Origin: a bacterium | Lineage (GTDB): Bacteria; JAMCPX01 | Reading direction: 5' to 3' | Assembly: GCA_021792615.1 (NCBI GenBank) | Contig: JAJYUJ010000012.1 | Coordinates: forward strand, 1-64,000 | Length of the DNA stretch: 64,000 bases | Part shown: positions 43,242 through 51,852 of the stretch, piece by piece | Layout of the letters: each line of letters opens with the position of its first letter | How positions within the stretch are numbered: the first letter of the stretch is position 1 | Notes under the pieces: model-generated | Databases searched by the model: none | Seen by the model: only the letters and a program-made list of their open reading frames with translations | Told to the model about the DNA's origin: nothing | Translations under genes and position numbers: made by a program

Positions 43242-44405
43242 TCACCAGCTTACCGATAAGCTGCCTGTCGTTGACGATGAATGGGAGCCGTCATTTGTTG
43301 TTGCATAGACAATGCATCCTGCGACGATGGCTGCACCCGCTGTCCATACCCATTTATTTTTATACCATGCACCAGATAGCGGCTTGCTGCTTCCGGTGCT
43401 ATTTTGATCCACGGGGGTTCTCATGACATCCTGCTGCGCGGAAACATCCTGTGCCGGCTGTACAAACATGCCAAGCTCTGCTGATGCATGATTAAGGTCT
43501 TTGTATATAAACGTACGAGATGAATTGGCAAGTGTGTGAGCATCTACACTCTGTGCCTTTATCCATATATCTTTTTGCCGGGTTGTTTGAGTCACGGTAC
43601 TTGATAACGTCAAAATACCATCGGATTTGTACCGCTCGCTCAGGTATTGAATCTGCTCTCTTGATAACTGGCTGCCGGAAATTGTCAAAGTATCCGGCGC
43701 GAGTTCAAGGTTTATAAGGTGCGTATCCCCGGATACTGTGATCGGCACATTTTTTGTAAGATACGCTTTTTTTCCAGCCCTGATGTAATGCGTGCATTGC
43801 AAGAGGTTGAGATGTACCGGAGAAACACCACTGGGATTCCCGTCTACAGCTATCTCGGCATCCGCAGGATTGGTTGCAACGGTTACAGTCACAAAGCTGC
43901 CCTGTGTGCCGATCAACTGTTTTTGAATGAGGTGGACAAGGTTGGGAGGCCAGAGGTTGGCATCGAGATCCGGTGTGCCGGATATGCAGAGGTATGCGTC
44001 TACAGCCTTGCGGGCATTTGTGGCTTTGTACAGTGCAAGATAATCCATTGCACTATACAGGTGCGCCTCTCTGAGGATACTCAATGATTCATTCGAATTG
44101 AGGTGTGCGTTAAGCCTTTCAATTGATTTATCAAGAATAGCCAGTGATTCATCAAACCGCAGGAATTCGTATGCCTCTTTGCCCTTTGCTAACGCATCCG
44201 TCTCATCGGATGTTTCATCCGGCTGCTCGGCCGGCTCATATCTGACGAAGGAAACAGTACGAAGCTGCTTACCGGTACTATCCGCCAATTCAAGAAGTAA
44301 ATTGTCGTGCGGAGGCTCGATAATAACCAGCACACGCCGGCCGTTCTGCGCATACACAGAGACACTCAAAAGCATCGCGATAATACAGAGGAATGGGGTT
44401 TTCAT
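43242..44405 (-). CDS. Exported PEGA-domain protein
   Basis: A 387-residue protein with a signal peptide (MKTPFLCIIAMLLSVSVYAQ), a helical region (about 70-165), a PEGA domain (about 180-250, TVATNPADAEIAVDGNPSGV), and a C-terminal hydrophobic segment (WVWTAGAAIVAGCIVYA) followed by a Ser/Thr tail. I chose the ATG at 44405, which gives a normal signal peptide; upstream in-frame sequence to 44441 is hydrophobic but unlike one. It is first in the kinase operon, 4 bases before the TPR gene. Confidence 0.85.
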   Translation of the reverse strand: MKTPFLCIIAMLLSVSVYAQNGRRVLVIIEPPHDNLLLELADSTGKQLRTVSFVRYEPAEQPDETSDETDALAKGKEAYEFLRFDESLAILDKSIERLNAHLNSNESLSILREAHLYSAMDYLALYKATNARKAVDAYLCISGTPDLDANLWPPNLVHLIQKQLIGTQGSFVTVTVATNPADAEIAVDGNPSGVSPVHLNLLQCTHYIRAGKKAYLTKNVPITVSGDTHLINLELAPDTLTISGSQLSREQIQYLSERYKSDGILTLSSTVTQTTRQKDIWIKAQSVDAHTLANSSRTFIYKDLNHASAELGMFVQPAQDVSAQQDVMRTPVDQNSTGSSKPLSGAWYKNKWVWTAGAAIVAGCIVYATTNDGSHSSSTTGSLSVSW

Positions 44406-44610
44406 ATAAAAACGGAAACCACAGATAAATCGTATTGTCAATGAATATACGAATTATAATACTTCAACCCAAAGAAGTCGATTGTAAAAAAAGGGGGTTT
44501 ATGCAAAAAGCGATGGGGTACTCACCCGGCAGGAAAGGGTCGCACGTCAGACTAAGGTATTCTTCGAAAATCCGGCAGCGAGGGTAAATTTATGAAGATA
44601 GATGAAATAG

Positions 44611-44970
44611 TTATGGTTTGAATACAGCCGTTTGCGGCGTCCAGAAATTTACCTGCTGGACATGCACCGATTTGGTCAACAAATTTCTGATTTCCTGTTT
44701 TTCTCCGCTGTCGGTAATGGGTTCAATATCCGATGTATCGGAGCCATGATTATCCTTGCCATTCTTCCAATGAACAATATAGCCGGCAACAAATGCGAAA
44801 CCGCAGCCCCCGGGTCCGCAGCATGAGGTATCTACTATACTGTACCCCGTGGAGTAGCATACCTGCCTGCCATTGTAGTCGATTTGCCCTTCCTTTTCGG
44901 TCGAATAATGACCGGAAATAGCTTCGATCTCCTCGCCCAGTTTCGGATGTGTGTATTTATATACTTCCAT
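44611..44970 (-). CDS. Small conserved protein with CCGPGGC motif, function unknown
   Basis: A 119-residue protein without signal peptide or membrane segment. It begins with an acidic MEVYKYTHPKLGEEIEAISGHYS and has DTSCCGPGGCGFAFVAGYIVHW (Cys49, Cys50, Cys55 region), a possible metal or Fe-S ligand set, then an acidic/helical C-terminus. I do not recognise a named family. The ATG at 44970 follows AAGAGGA by 6 bases; a TTG two codons upstream is less likely. It is single, between the kinase operon and the thiolase. Confidence 0.7.
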   Translation of the reverse strand: MEVYKYTHPKLGEEIEAISGHYSTEKEGQIDYNGRQVCYSTGYSIVDTSCCGPGGCGFAFVAGYIVHWKNGKDNHGSDTSDIEPITDSGEKQEIRNLLTKSVHVQQVNFWTPQTAVFKP

Positions 44971-45141
44971 GAGCAATCCTCTTGTAAGAGTATAAGCATT
45001 ACCGGCTTCAACCGAAAGCCCTGCAGCAGAGGGACTTGATTCAAACCATTTTTTCCCCTGCTACCCGCTGCTTTTTTTCAGCTTACGGGAAAACCCTGCC
45101 CTCTTCGGAGGGGATTCATAATGCTTTCTTGTTCCTCGAAT

Positions 45142-46353
45142 TTACACGCCTTCTTTGCCGACTATGGCTATGCTGACAACGTTCATGAAAGGAAAACCTC
45201 CGAGGTTATGCGTAAGTCCGAGTTTTGGATCCTTGAGCTGCCGCTGGTCCGCCCTTCCATGAAGCTGCAAATACATTTCGTAAAGCATGCGCAGACCCGA
45301 AGCTCCAATCGGATGTCCGAAACATTTCAGCCCGCCGTCAACCTGTGCGGGAACGCCTCCGCCTTTCAGATCGAAAAATCCGTCGAGCACGTCTTTGGGC
45401 GCACCGCCCCGCGGCGATATGCCGAGGTCTTCATACGTGATAAGCTCTGTGATGGAAAAACAATCATGCAGTTCCATCATGCTGATCTCTTTTCTGGGAT
45501 CCTTTATTCCTGCTTCCTTGTACGCAACAACGCTCGCCTTGGATGTACTGACAAAATAGGTGCTGTCCCATTCATTGAACTGCACCTCTTCACCGTTGCT
45601 CAGTGCGAGCTGCAGGGCTTTTACGGTCACGAGATCTTTTTTGCCGAGTTTTTTCGCAATCTCCGGCGTTGTAACGATTGCAGCGGCAGCACCGTCACTT
45701 ACACCGCAGCAGTCATACAGTCCGAGCGGATGTGCTACCATGGGTGAGGATATGGCCTGGTCTTCGGTTATCGGAGTTCGGAGATGTGCCTTTGGATTCA
45801 GCGCGCCGTTCGCATGGCTCTTCACGGAAACATGCGCGAGCACACGTTTTAAGTCGTCGATAGAATACTTGTACTTGGCGGCGTATGCCGTTGCAAGCTG
45901 GGCAAAGGCGCCCGGCGCAGTAAGGTTCGGCATCCATAACCAGTTGAGCGACCCGCTGTTTGACCCTGAGTTCGGAAGCCCTCCGTATCCTATGTCTTTC
46001 AATTTTTCCACACCAAGCGCGAGTGCGATATCGCAGGCACCCGATGCGACTGCATAAACCGCTCCCCTGAATGCCTCGGTCCCGCTTGCGCAGAAGTTTT
46101 CAACCCGTGTTGCAGGGATATTCGGGAGCCGCAGGGTGAGTGAAAGCGGGAGTGCGCTTTTGCCGATGTGTATTTCCTCGAAACAATCGCTGAGCCATGC
46201 TGCCTGGATCTGGTTCTTCTCTATGCCTGCATCTGCAATGGCCTCTTCAAACGCCTCTACCATGAGGTCTTCGGCTCCGGCATCCCACCGCTCGCCGAAC
46301 TTGGTACAACCCATTCCTATTATTGCCACTTTATCTTTAATGCCTGTTGACAT
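45142..46353 (-). CDS. Thiolase-family acetyl-CoA acetyltransferase (archaeal/SCP-x type)
   Basis: The 403 residues have the nucleophilic Cys in NFCASGTEAF (about 89), DCFSITELITYEDLG (His in MELHDCF), and GGLKCFGHPIGASGL (second Cys/His). This is the non-decarboxylating thiolase fold of the archaeal and SCP-x type rather than PhaA. It lies 16 bases after the HMG-CoA-synthase-like gene. In archaea, thiolase, HMG-CoA synthase and a DUF35 protein form a channelling complex; the same three parts are present here. Confidence 0.93.
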   Translation of the reverse strand: MSTGIKDKVAIIGMGCTKFGERWDAGAEDLMVEAFEEAIADAGIEKNQIQAAWLSDCFEEIHIGKSALPLSLTLRLPNIPATRVENFCASGTEAFRGAVYAVASGACDIALALGVEKLKDIGYGGLPNSGSNSGSLNWLWMPNLTAPGAFAQLATAYAAKYKYSIDDLKRVLAHVSVKSHANGALNPKAHLRTPITEDQAISSPMVAHPLGLYDCCGVSDGAAAAIVTTPEIAKKLGKKDLVTVKALQLALSNGEEVQFNEWDSTYFVSTSKASVVAYKEAGIKDPRKEISMMELHDCFSITELITYEDLGISPRGGAPKDVLDGFFDLKGGGVPAQVDGGLKCFGHPIGASGLRMLYEMYLQLHGRADQRQLKDPKLGLTHNLGGFPFMNVVSIAIVGKEGV

Positions 46354-46369
46354 GTTTTTCTCCTTTAAC

Positions 46370-47815
46370 TTACTTTAGGATTGCTTTCCAGAAATAGCCG
46401 GTAAACCCGCGGTCCTTGTCATAGTATTTTTTTCTGAATGAAAGTTTCATGGTCTGACCGACCTGGACATTCTCGAGATCGCAGTCCGTAAAATCAAGCA
46501 GTGTTCTGCCGCCGCCGTCGAATTGCACCATGCCGTACAGAACAGGCGGCTCTACGGATACTGCAAGATAGTCCCCGGTAAAGGACATAACTTTTGCCTC
46601 CTTATCCGAAAACTCATAATCCTCCTGTGTATGGAATGCGTTGCATTTTGGATTTACGCAAACGTTTGTTTTGGGGTATTGCACGGTACCGCATTTTTTA
46701 CATTTCCCGCCCACAAAACCCAGTATCATCTTTTTGTTGCGCCAGAGGGTCGTGAGTGCGGTCTGCGTTGCGGCTTCTGCCCGTATGCCGGTTTCCGCAT
46801 TTATAAGATCATTGAACTTCAGGAACTTCGCGTAACTCGCCTCTTCTTTTCTGTTCTCGAGCGATCCTTTTACGCCTCTTCTTGGAGCTAACTTCGTTAT
46901 ATGCTCCGTGACCTCGAACAAGAGCGCATCGCTGCCCTGCCCGAAGCTTGCGACAACGATTTTGTCTCCGGGTTTCGACTGTTCAAGCGCAGCCGTCAGC
47001 ATGAGCAGCGGATGTGCTGCACCTGTTTCACCGGTGACCTCATGCATATTATCCACGACTTGTTCCTTTGATGCCCCTATTTTTTTTGCTATACCTTTGT
47101 GTTCCCGGGATATAAAACACGGATAGACAACCTTTGCGACATCCTTGATCGTTATCCCGTACTTTTTAAAAAGCCCGTTGACGGCCTGCGGGATGATCTT
47201 TGCGTAACCTTCGTCCCGGATCCATCTTTCTTCCCATGTATAATCGAATTTCTGTGATTCACCCCTATAGTGGTCCACAAAGTCGAGTGACAGGGAGAAC
47301 GAGCCTTTATACTCCGCTATGACATTCTCGTTGCCGAGAAGAAGGGATGCCGAACCGTCTCCGAACCACATTTCATAAAAACTTGCAGACTTTGTTCTCC
47401 GGTGATCCGAGGCGGCCACCAGGACGTTCTTTTTTTCACCGCTCTTCAGGGCTTCCACTGCGGAAATCAACGCCGTCGTACCGGATTTTAAAGAAGATGC
47501 AAAATCCGCGGTAACGATATCCTCCCGCAGATTGAGTGCCGTTGCAACGATGCCCGAATTCTGGCGGTCTGCAAACGGGGGAGTTGTGGTTGCGAGGAAA
47601 ATCCCGTCAATCTTTGATTTATCAAACCCGGAAATACAGTCCCTGGCAGATGCTACTGCCATGGTAAGACTGTCCTCGTCCCAGTTGCACATTGAACGCT
47701 CTCCGTTGGCAACCATCATCAACGCAGGTATGTACCATCCCATTTCCTGAATGACCGACATCCTGTTCAACCTTCGCCTTGGCACGTAACCGCCGTACGA
47801 AACTATACCAACCAT
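46370..47815 (-). CDS. HMG-CoA-synthase-like protein fused to DUF35 (Zn-ribbon/OB-fold)
   Basis: The 481 residues consist of a thiolase-fold HMG-CoA-synthase-like part (1 to about 330; GIVSYGGYVPRRRL at the start, GAAHPLLMLTAALEQ late) and a DUF35 part (about 360-481) with zinc ligands CKKCG and CVNPKC and an OB-fold. At the position of the catalytic Cys (archaeal FACKAGT) the sequence is SSLKSGTTAL, so Leu109 replaces Cys. Either the domain is catalytically altered or serves as a binding and channelling partner for the thiolase. As ispE (MEP pathway) is present, a mevalonate role is unlikely; a role in CoA-thioester carbon metabolism or degradation is inference. GGAGG precedes the ATG. Confidence 0.9.
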   Translation of the reverse strand: MVGIVSYGGYVPRRRLNRMSVIQEMGWYIPALMMVANGERSMCNWDEDSLTMAVASARDCISGFDKSKIDGIFLATTTPPFADRQNSGIVATALNLREDIVTADFASSLKSGTTALISAVEALKSGEKKNVLVAASDHRRTKSASFYEMWFGDGSASLLLGNENVIAEYKGSFSLSLDFVDHYRGESQKFDYTWEERWIRDEGYAKIIPQAVNGLFKKYGITIKDVAKVVYPCFISREHKGIAKKIGASKEQVVDNMHEVTGETGAAHPLLMLTAALEQSKPGDKIVVASFGQGSDALLFEVTEHITKLAPRRGVKGSLENRKEEASYAKFLKFNDLINAETGIRAEAATQTALTTLWRNKKMILGFVGGKCKKCGTVQYPKTNVCVNPKCNAFHTQEDYEFSDKEAKVMSFTGDYLAVSVEPPVLYGMVQFDGGGRTLLDFTDCDLENVQVGQTMKLSFRKKYYDKDRGFTGYFWKAILK

Positions 47816-47866
47816 TGTTTGCCTCCTTATCCTGGAATAGAGCTTATTTTTTAGAATATCGTTTGC

Positions 47867-47964
47867 ATTTAAGCTTTCTTTGATTAGAATGTCAACTAAT
47901 TTAACGGTACAAAGCGTACCTAAAGTATGGTATTAGTTGACACTGAATTCTACGGATGTATATT
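47867..47964. promoter_or_regulatory. Divergent promoters with inverted-repeat operator between the HMGS-like gene and citrate synthase
   Basis: For citrate synthase (plus): TTGACA (47937-47942) and TATATT (47959-47964), spacing 16. For the HMGS-like gene (minus): TTGACA (47890-47895 on the complement) and TTAAAT (47867-47872), spacing 17. The -35 boxes lie in a perfect 10-bp inverted repeat GTCAACTAAT (47891-47900) / ATTAGTTGAC (47932-47941). Between them is an inner palindrome GGTACAAAGCGTACC (47906-47920). A dimeric regulator bound there could control both genes. Confidence 0.6.
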
Positions 47965-47997
47965 GTATACAATAAAAAAACTGAAAGGAGAAAACAT

Positions 47998-49308
47998 ATG
48001 GGCAAACTCAAAGACAAATTAGCAAAGCTTATCCCATCATGGAGAGAAGATGTTACCAAACTGACAAAAGAGCACGGAAAGGTAAAGTATGATGAGGTTA
48101 TTATAGATCAGGTTACCGGAGGAATGAGGGACATCAAATCAATGGTCTGCGAAACATCGTATCTCGATCCGCAGGAAGGTATCCGTTTTCGCAATTATAC
48201 CATACCCGAAGTGCGCGAAAAACTGCCGAAGCCGGATGCCAACAGCGAAGCATATCCTACTGGCCTATGGTACCTTCTGCTAACCGGAGAGATACCGACA
48301 AAAGATGATGTTATGGACATAGAGAATGAATTTAAAGCACGGTCGGCGGTTCCGCAGTACGTTTTCGACGTTATCAGAGCAATGCCTGCTGACACCCATC
48401 CCATGACCCAGTTTTCAACTGCAATACTCGTCATGCAGAGAGAATCTCTTTTTGCTAAAAGATACAGTAAGGGTATGAAAAAAACAGAATACTGGGAGCC
48501 TATGCTTGAAGACTCCATGAATCTGCTGGCAAAGCTGCCGACAATAGCCGCATACATTTACCGGCACATCTATAAAGGCGACACCTTTATAAAGGCCGAC
48601 CCTGCCCTTGACTGGGGAGCGAATTTTGCTCACATGATGGGCGTGGACAATCCGGAGTACAAAAACCTCATGAGGCTGTATCTGATACTGCACAGCGATC
48701 ACGAGAGCGGCAATGTCAGTGCTCATACGGGACACTTGATTGCAACGGCGCTTTCAGATGCCTATTACTCGATATCCGGAGCAATGGACGGACTTGCAGG
48801 CCCGCTCCACGGACTTGCAAACCAGGAATGCCTGAAATGGATCGTGGACCTTATGAAGCTTTACAATGGCGTACCTACAAAAGAGCAGATAGAGAAATTT
48901 GCAAATGACACACTAAACAGCGGCAAGGTCATCCCCGGATATGGTCATGCAGTTTTAAGAAAAACAGATCCGAGATACACTGCCCAGCGTGAGTTTGCGC
49001 TGAAATACCTGCCTGAAGATCCTATATTTAAGACCGTGAGCAATGTGTTTGAAGTAGTTCCAAACGTATTATTGAAAGCGGGTAAGGCAAAGAACCCATG
49101 GCCAAACGTTGATGCACATTCCGGAGCCCTGCAGTGTCATTACGGAGTAACGGAAGAAGACTTCTACACCGTGCTTTTCGGTGTTTCCAGAGCAATGGGT
49201 ATATCAGCCCAGATTGTATGGGACAGAACAGTCGGTGCTCCGCTCGAAAGACCGAAGTCCGTGACTGTTCAGATGCTCAAAGACGCGGTCGCAGCAGCAA
49301 ACAAATAA
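47998..49308 (+). CDS. gltA: Citrate synthase, eukaryote-like type
   Basis: Condenses acetyl-CoA and oxaloacetate. The 436 residues match the mitochondrial-type family also found in Geobacter rather than the E. coli type: MVCETSYLDPQEGIRFRNYT, DHESGNVSAHTGHLI, GLAGPLHGLANQECLKW (His), IPGYGHAVLRKTDPRY (His), NPWPNVDAHSGALQCHYG (Asp). The start is the ATG at 47998, preceded by AAAGGAG; an in-frame ATG at 47956 lies inside the promoter. Two tandem terminators follow. Confidence 0.96.
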   Translation: MGKLKDKLAKLIPSWREDVTKLTKEHGKVKYDEVIIDQVTGGMRDIKSMVCETSYLDPQEGIRFRNYTIPEVREKLPKPDANSEAYPTGLWYLLLTGEIPTKDDVMDIENEFKARSAVPQYVFDVIRAMPADTHPMTQFSTAILVMQRESLFAKRYSKGMKKTEYWEPMLEDSMNLLAKLPTIAAYIYRHIYKGDTFIKADPALDWGANFAHMMGVDNPEYKNLMRLYLILHSDHESGNVSAHTGHLIATALSDAYYSISGAMDGLAGPLHGLANQECLKWIVDLMKLYNGVPTKEQIEKFANDTLNSGKVIPGYGHAVLRKTDPRYTAQREFALKYLPEDPIFKTVSNVFEVVPNVLLKAGKAKNPWPNVDAHSGALQCHYGVTEEDFYTVLFGVSRAMGISAQIVWDRTVGAPLERPKSVTVQMLKDAVAAANK

Positions 49309-49321
49309 ATCCCGTTAGAAA

Positions 49322-49352
49322 GGACGTGGCTTTAAACCATGCCCTTTTTTTC
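49322..49352 (+). terminator. First terminator after citrate synthase
   Basis: An imperfect stem GGACGTGG / CCATGCCC with a 7-base loop followed by seven T residues, 14 bases beyond the stop codon. Confidence 0.65.
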
Positions 49353-49380
49353 TCTATAAGGATCTTAAAAAATAATCAGG

Positions 49381-49413
49381 AAAAAGGGCAACCCTCAGCG
49401 GTTGCCCTTTTTT
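49381..49413 (+). terminator. Second terminator after citrate synthase
   Basis: A perfect 8-bp stem GGGCAACC / GGTTGCCC with loop CTCAGC (49386-49407), followed by TTTTTT and preceded by five A residues, so it could act in both directions. The remainder of the gap to 49615 shows only a doubtful minus-strand frame. Confidence 0.9.
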
Positions 49414-49615
49414 GTTGGCCCTTAACCACGCCCAGGTGGCGCAGCACGGCAGCATTTCTCGCCTGACCGTACATTTTATCAGACAGTTCCAGCAACAACC
49501 GAACGCCAAAACGGGGTATATTCCATTTTTTCTTACTTTCCTTACCATAGTACTTAATAGAGACACTGTTTCTTTGTTTATCCCCTTCTTCATCGGGCTG
49601 CATTGAATTTTTATA

Positions 49616-49655
49616 TTGACTTGCTATTATATTATTGATAATGACTTTCAATAAT
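49616..49655 (+). promoter_or_regulatory. feoB promoter overlapped by a Fur-box-like site
   Basis: TTGACT (49616-49621) and GATAAT (49637-49642) form a possible promoter with a short 15-base spacer. From 49637 the 19 bases GATAATGACTTTCAATAAT match the Fur consensus GATAATGATAATCATTATC at 13 positions, including the first eight, and cover the -10 box. Iron-dependent repression of feoB is the natural reading. Confidence 0.55.
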
Positions 49656-49667
49656 GAGCGAGAACCG

Positions 49668-51719
49668 ATGAAAAACAAATACGTTAAAAGCATGATTACC
49701 GAACCCCATCATGATTCAGGCGGCGGATATGTTCCTCCCAGGAGAGGGAGCATTACCGTTGCTCTTGCAGGTAATCCAAATGTAGGGAAAAGCACCATAT
49801 TTAATATACTTACCGGACTGAACCAGCATGTCGGAAACTGGCCGGGGAAGACGGTAGAAAAAAAAGAGGGCTATACCGAGTATGAAGGAAACACCTATAA
49901 GATAGTAGACCTGCCGGGCACATATAGCCTGTCTTCAGGCTCCATAGAAGAAACCATCGCAGCGTCCTACATTGTTGAACAAAGACCGGATGTTGTGGTC
50001 TCCATCATAGACGCATCCAATCTCGACAGGAACCTCTACCTGCTTACCCAGATTCTCGAAACGGGCACGAGGGTTATCATAGCACTGAATATGCTTGACC
50101 TCGCCGCATCAAAAGGGGTTGAGATTGATGTCAAAAGGCTTGAAACGCTGATAGGCATACCGATCGTACCCATTGTTGCCGTCAAGAATAAGGGTATTAA
50201 AGAGTTGCTGTCGGCGATCGGCGAACTCGTCGATAACAAGAGGATCTTCCAGCCTGCACCGCTTCATTACTCGAAAAACATCGAAGACCTCATCCAAGCT
50301 ATCTCCGGCAGATTAAACAGCTATGCAATTCCCTTCAGCAATACGCGATGGGTTGCAATTAAAATACTTGAGGGGGACGACCATGTCGCGGAAGTGCTCA
50401 AAGGTATTATCCGTGCAGACGATTATCAATTTATTCAGGATGTTCAGAAACGTGCAGAAAGCCTGATCGTGGAGGTTGCGGATGCCCGCTACGACTGGAT
50501 CCACAGGATTACCTCCAGCGCGGTCACTCCCTTGAAGCTCAACGTTATAACCTTTACGGACAAACTGGATCATCTTCTGACAAACCAATTCCTCGGTCTC
50601 ACCATTATTGTTCTCATCCTTGGATTTATATTCTGGGCGACCTTCGGTCTGAGTACCCCGCTCATGTCGCTGCTCAGCCAGTCTTTCAGTATGCTCGATG
50701 GCATCTCTGCACGATTGCTTGGCAATGCTCCGGAATGGGTAAAAGGGCTGCTCATCAACGGCGTGCTCGGCGGCGTCGGTACGGTTGTGTCGTTCTTCCC
50801 TCTTATCTTTATTTTTTTCGTGTTCCTCGGGATTCTCGAAGACACGGGATTACTCGCGCGGTCTACCTTTATCATGGACAGGGTTATGCATGTCCTCGGA
50901 CTCCATGGAAAAAGTTTTATATGCCTGCTGGTAGGCTACGGGTGCAATGTCCCCGGTGTTATGTGTTCACGGGTAATGGACAATGAAACCGACAGAAAAT
51001 TGTCCGTACTCATAAATCCTTTTATACCCTGTTCTGCACGTTTTGTTGTGACCAGCCTTTTTGTCAGCGTTTTTTTCCCTCACCACGCCTCACTCGTCAT
51101 GATATCCGTGATAGGTATCAGCTTTGCCGTTGTCGTTGTCAGCGGATTGCTCCTGCGCAAGACTGTGCTCAAGGGAGAGAGATCGCCGCTCATTATAGAG
51201 CTTCCCCTTTACAGGAAGCCGAACGCAAGAACAGTCGGTCTTTATGCATGGAATAAAACGGTGAGTTTTTTCAAGAGAGCGGGCACCTATATCATATCCT
51301 TCACTATCATTATATGGTTTTTGTCCCACTATCCGGGTACAACCATAGACCAAAGCGTACTCGGTATCGTTGGAAAATTTATAGCACCCGCGGGCAACAT
51401 CCTGGGGTTCGACTGGAGAATACTGGTTGCGCTGATAACGGGCTTTACCGCAAAGGAAACGTCCATAGCGACACTCAGCGTGCTCTACAATGCTACCAAT
51501 GAGAAAACCCTCGGGATCGCACTCAAGCAGTCGATCAGCCCCCTTGTGGCATACGTTTTTATCATTTTCCAGACCCTCTACATACCGTGCCTTGCGACCG
51601 TCGTAACCATGAAAAAGGAACTGCACGATAACAAACTGCTCATCATCGGCATTGTCTATCCGCTGCTGGTTGCATTTTTAATCAGCTTCGTGATCTATAA
51701 AGTTGGGCATCTCTTCTAA
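49668..51719 (+). CDS. feoB: Ferrous iron transporter FeoB
   Basis: An inner-membrane Fe2+ permease with a GTPase domain. The 683 residues start with a 35-residue polar lead, then the G-domain: GNPNVGKST (G1), VDLPGTYSL (G3), NMLD (G4), and a helical linker; the membrane part from about 310 has two Gate regions and the Cys in [20 protein letters not shown] chose the ATG at 49668 because the upstream ATG at 49641 overlaps the -10 box and Fur-like site. No FeoA gene is adjacent. Confidence 0.95.
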   Translation: MKNKYVKSMITEPHHDSGGGYVPPRRGSITVALAGNPNVGKSTIFNILTGLNQHVGNWPGKTVEKKEGYTEYEGNTYKIVDLPGTYSLSSGSIEETIAASYIVEQRPDVVVSIIDASNLDRNLYLLTQILETGTRVIIALNMLDLAASKGVEIDVKRLETLIGIPIVPIVAVKNKGIKELLSAIGELVDNKRIFQPAPLHYSKNIEDLIQAISGRLNSYAIPFSNTRWVAIKILEGDDHVAEVLKGIIRADDYQFIQDVQKRAESLIVEVADARYDWIHRITSSAVTPLKLNVITFTDKLDHLLTNQFLGLTIIVLILGFIFWATFGLSTPLMSLLSQSFSMLDGISARLLGNAPEWVKGLLINGVLGGVGTVVSFFPLIFIFFVFLGILEDTGLLARSTFIMDRVMHVLGLHGKSFICLLVGYGCNVPGVMCSRVMDNETDRKLSVLINPFIPCSARFVVTSLFVSVFFPHHASLVMISVIGISFAVVVVSGLLLRKTVLKGERSPLIIELPLYRKPNARTVGLYAWNKTVSFFKRAGTYIISFTIIIWFLSHYPGTTIDQSVLGIVGKFIAPAGNILGFDWRILVALITGFTAKETSIATLSVLYNATNEKTLGIALKQSISPLVAYVFIIFQTLYIPCLATVVTMKKELHDNKLLIIGIVYPLLVAFLISFVIYKVGHLF

Positions 51720-51852
51720 ATTGTACGGGTAATCCTTCCTCGTGATAAACACATCATCTTCTGCAATCATTTGATTTTATCGCAGGATCCATGTACTTTA
51801 TAAAAAAGACGGTGCTGTCAAAATCTGAGGGAGTAAAGTACGCTGTTGACGT

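Noticed and set aside
49376-49693. Minus-strand frame of 105 codons between citrate synthase and feoB
   Set aside because: It spans a bidirectional-looking terminator, the feoB promoter and the start of feoB, has no ribosome-binding site and no recognisable domain.
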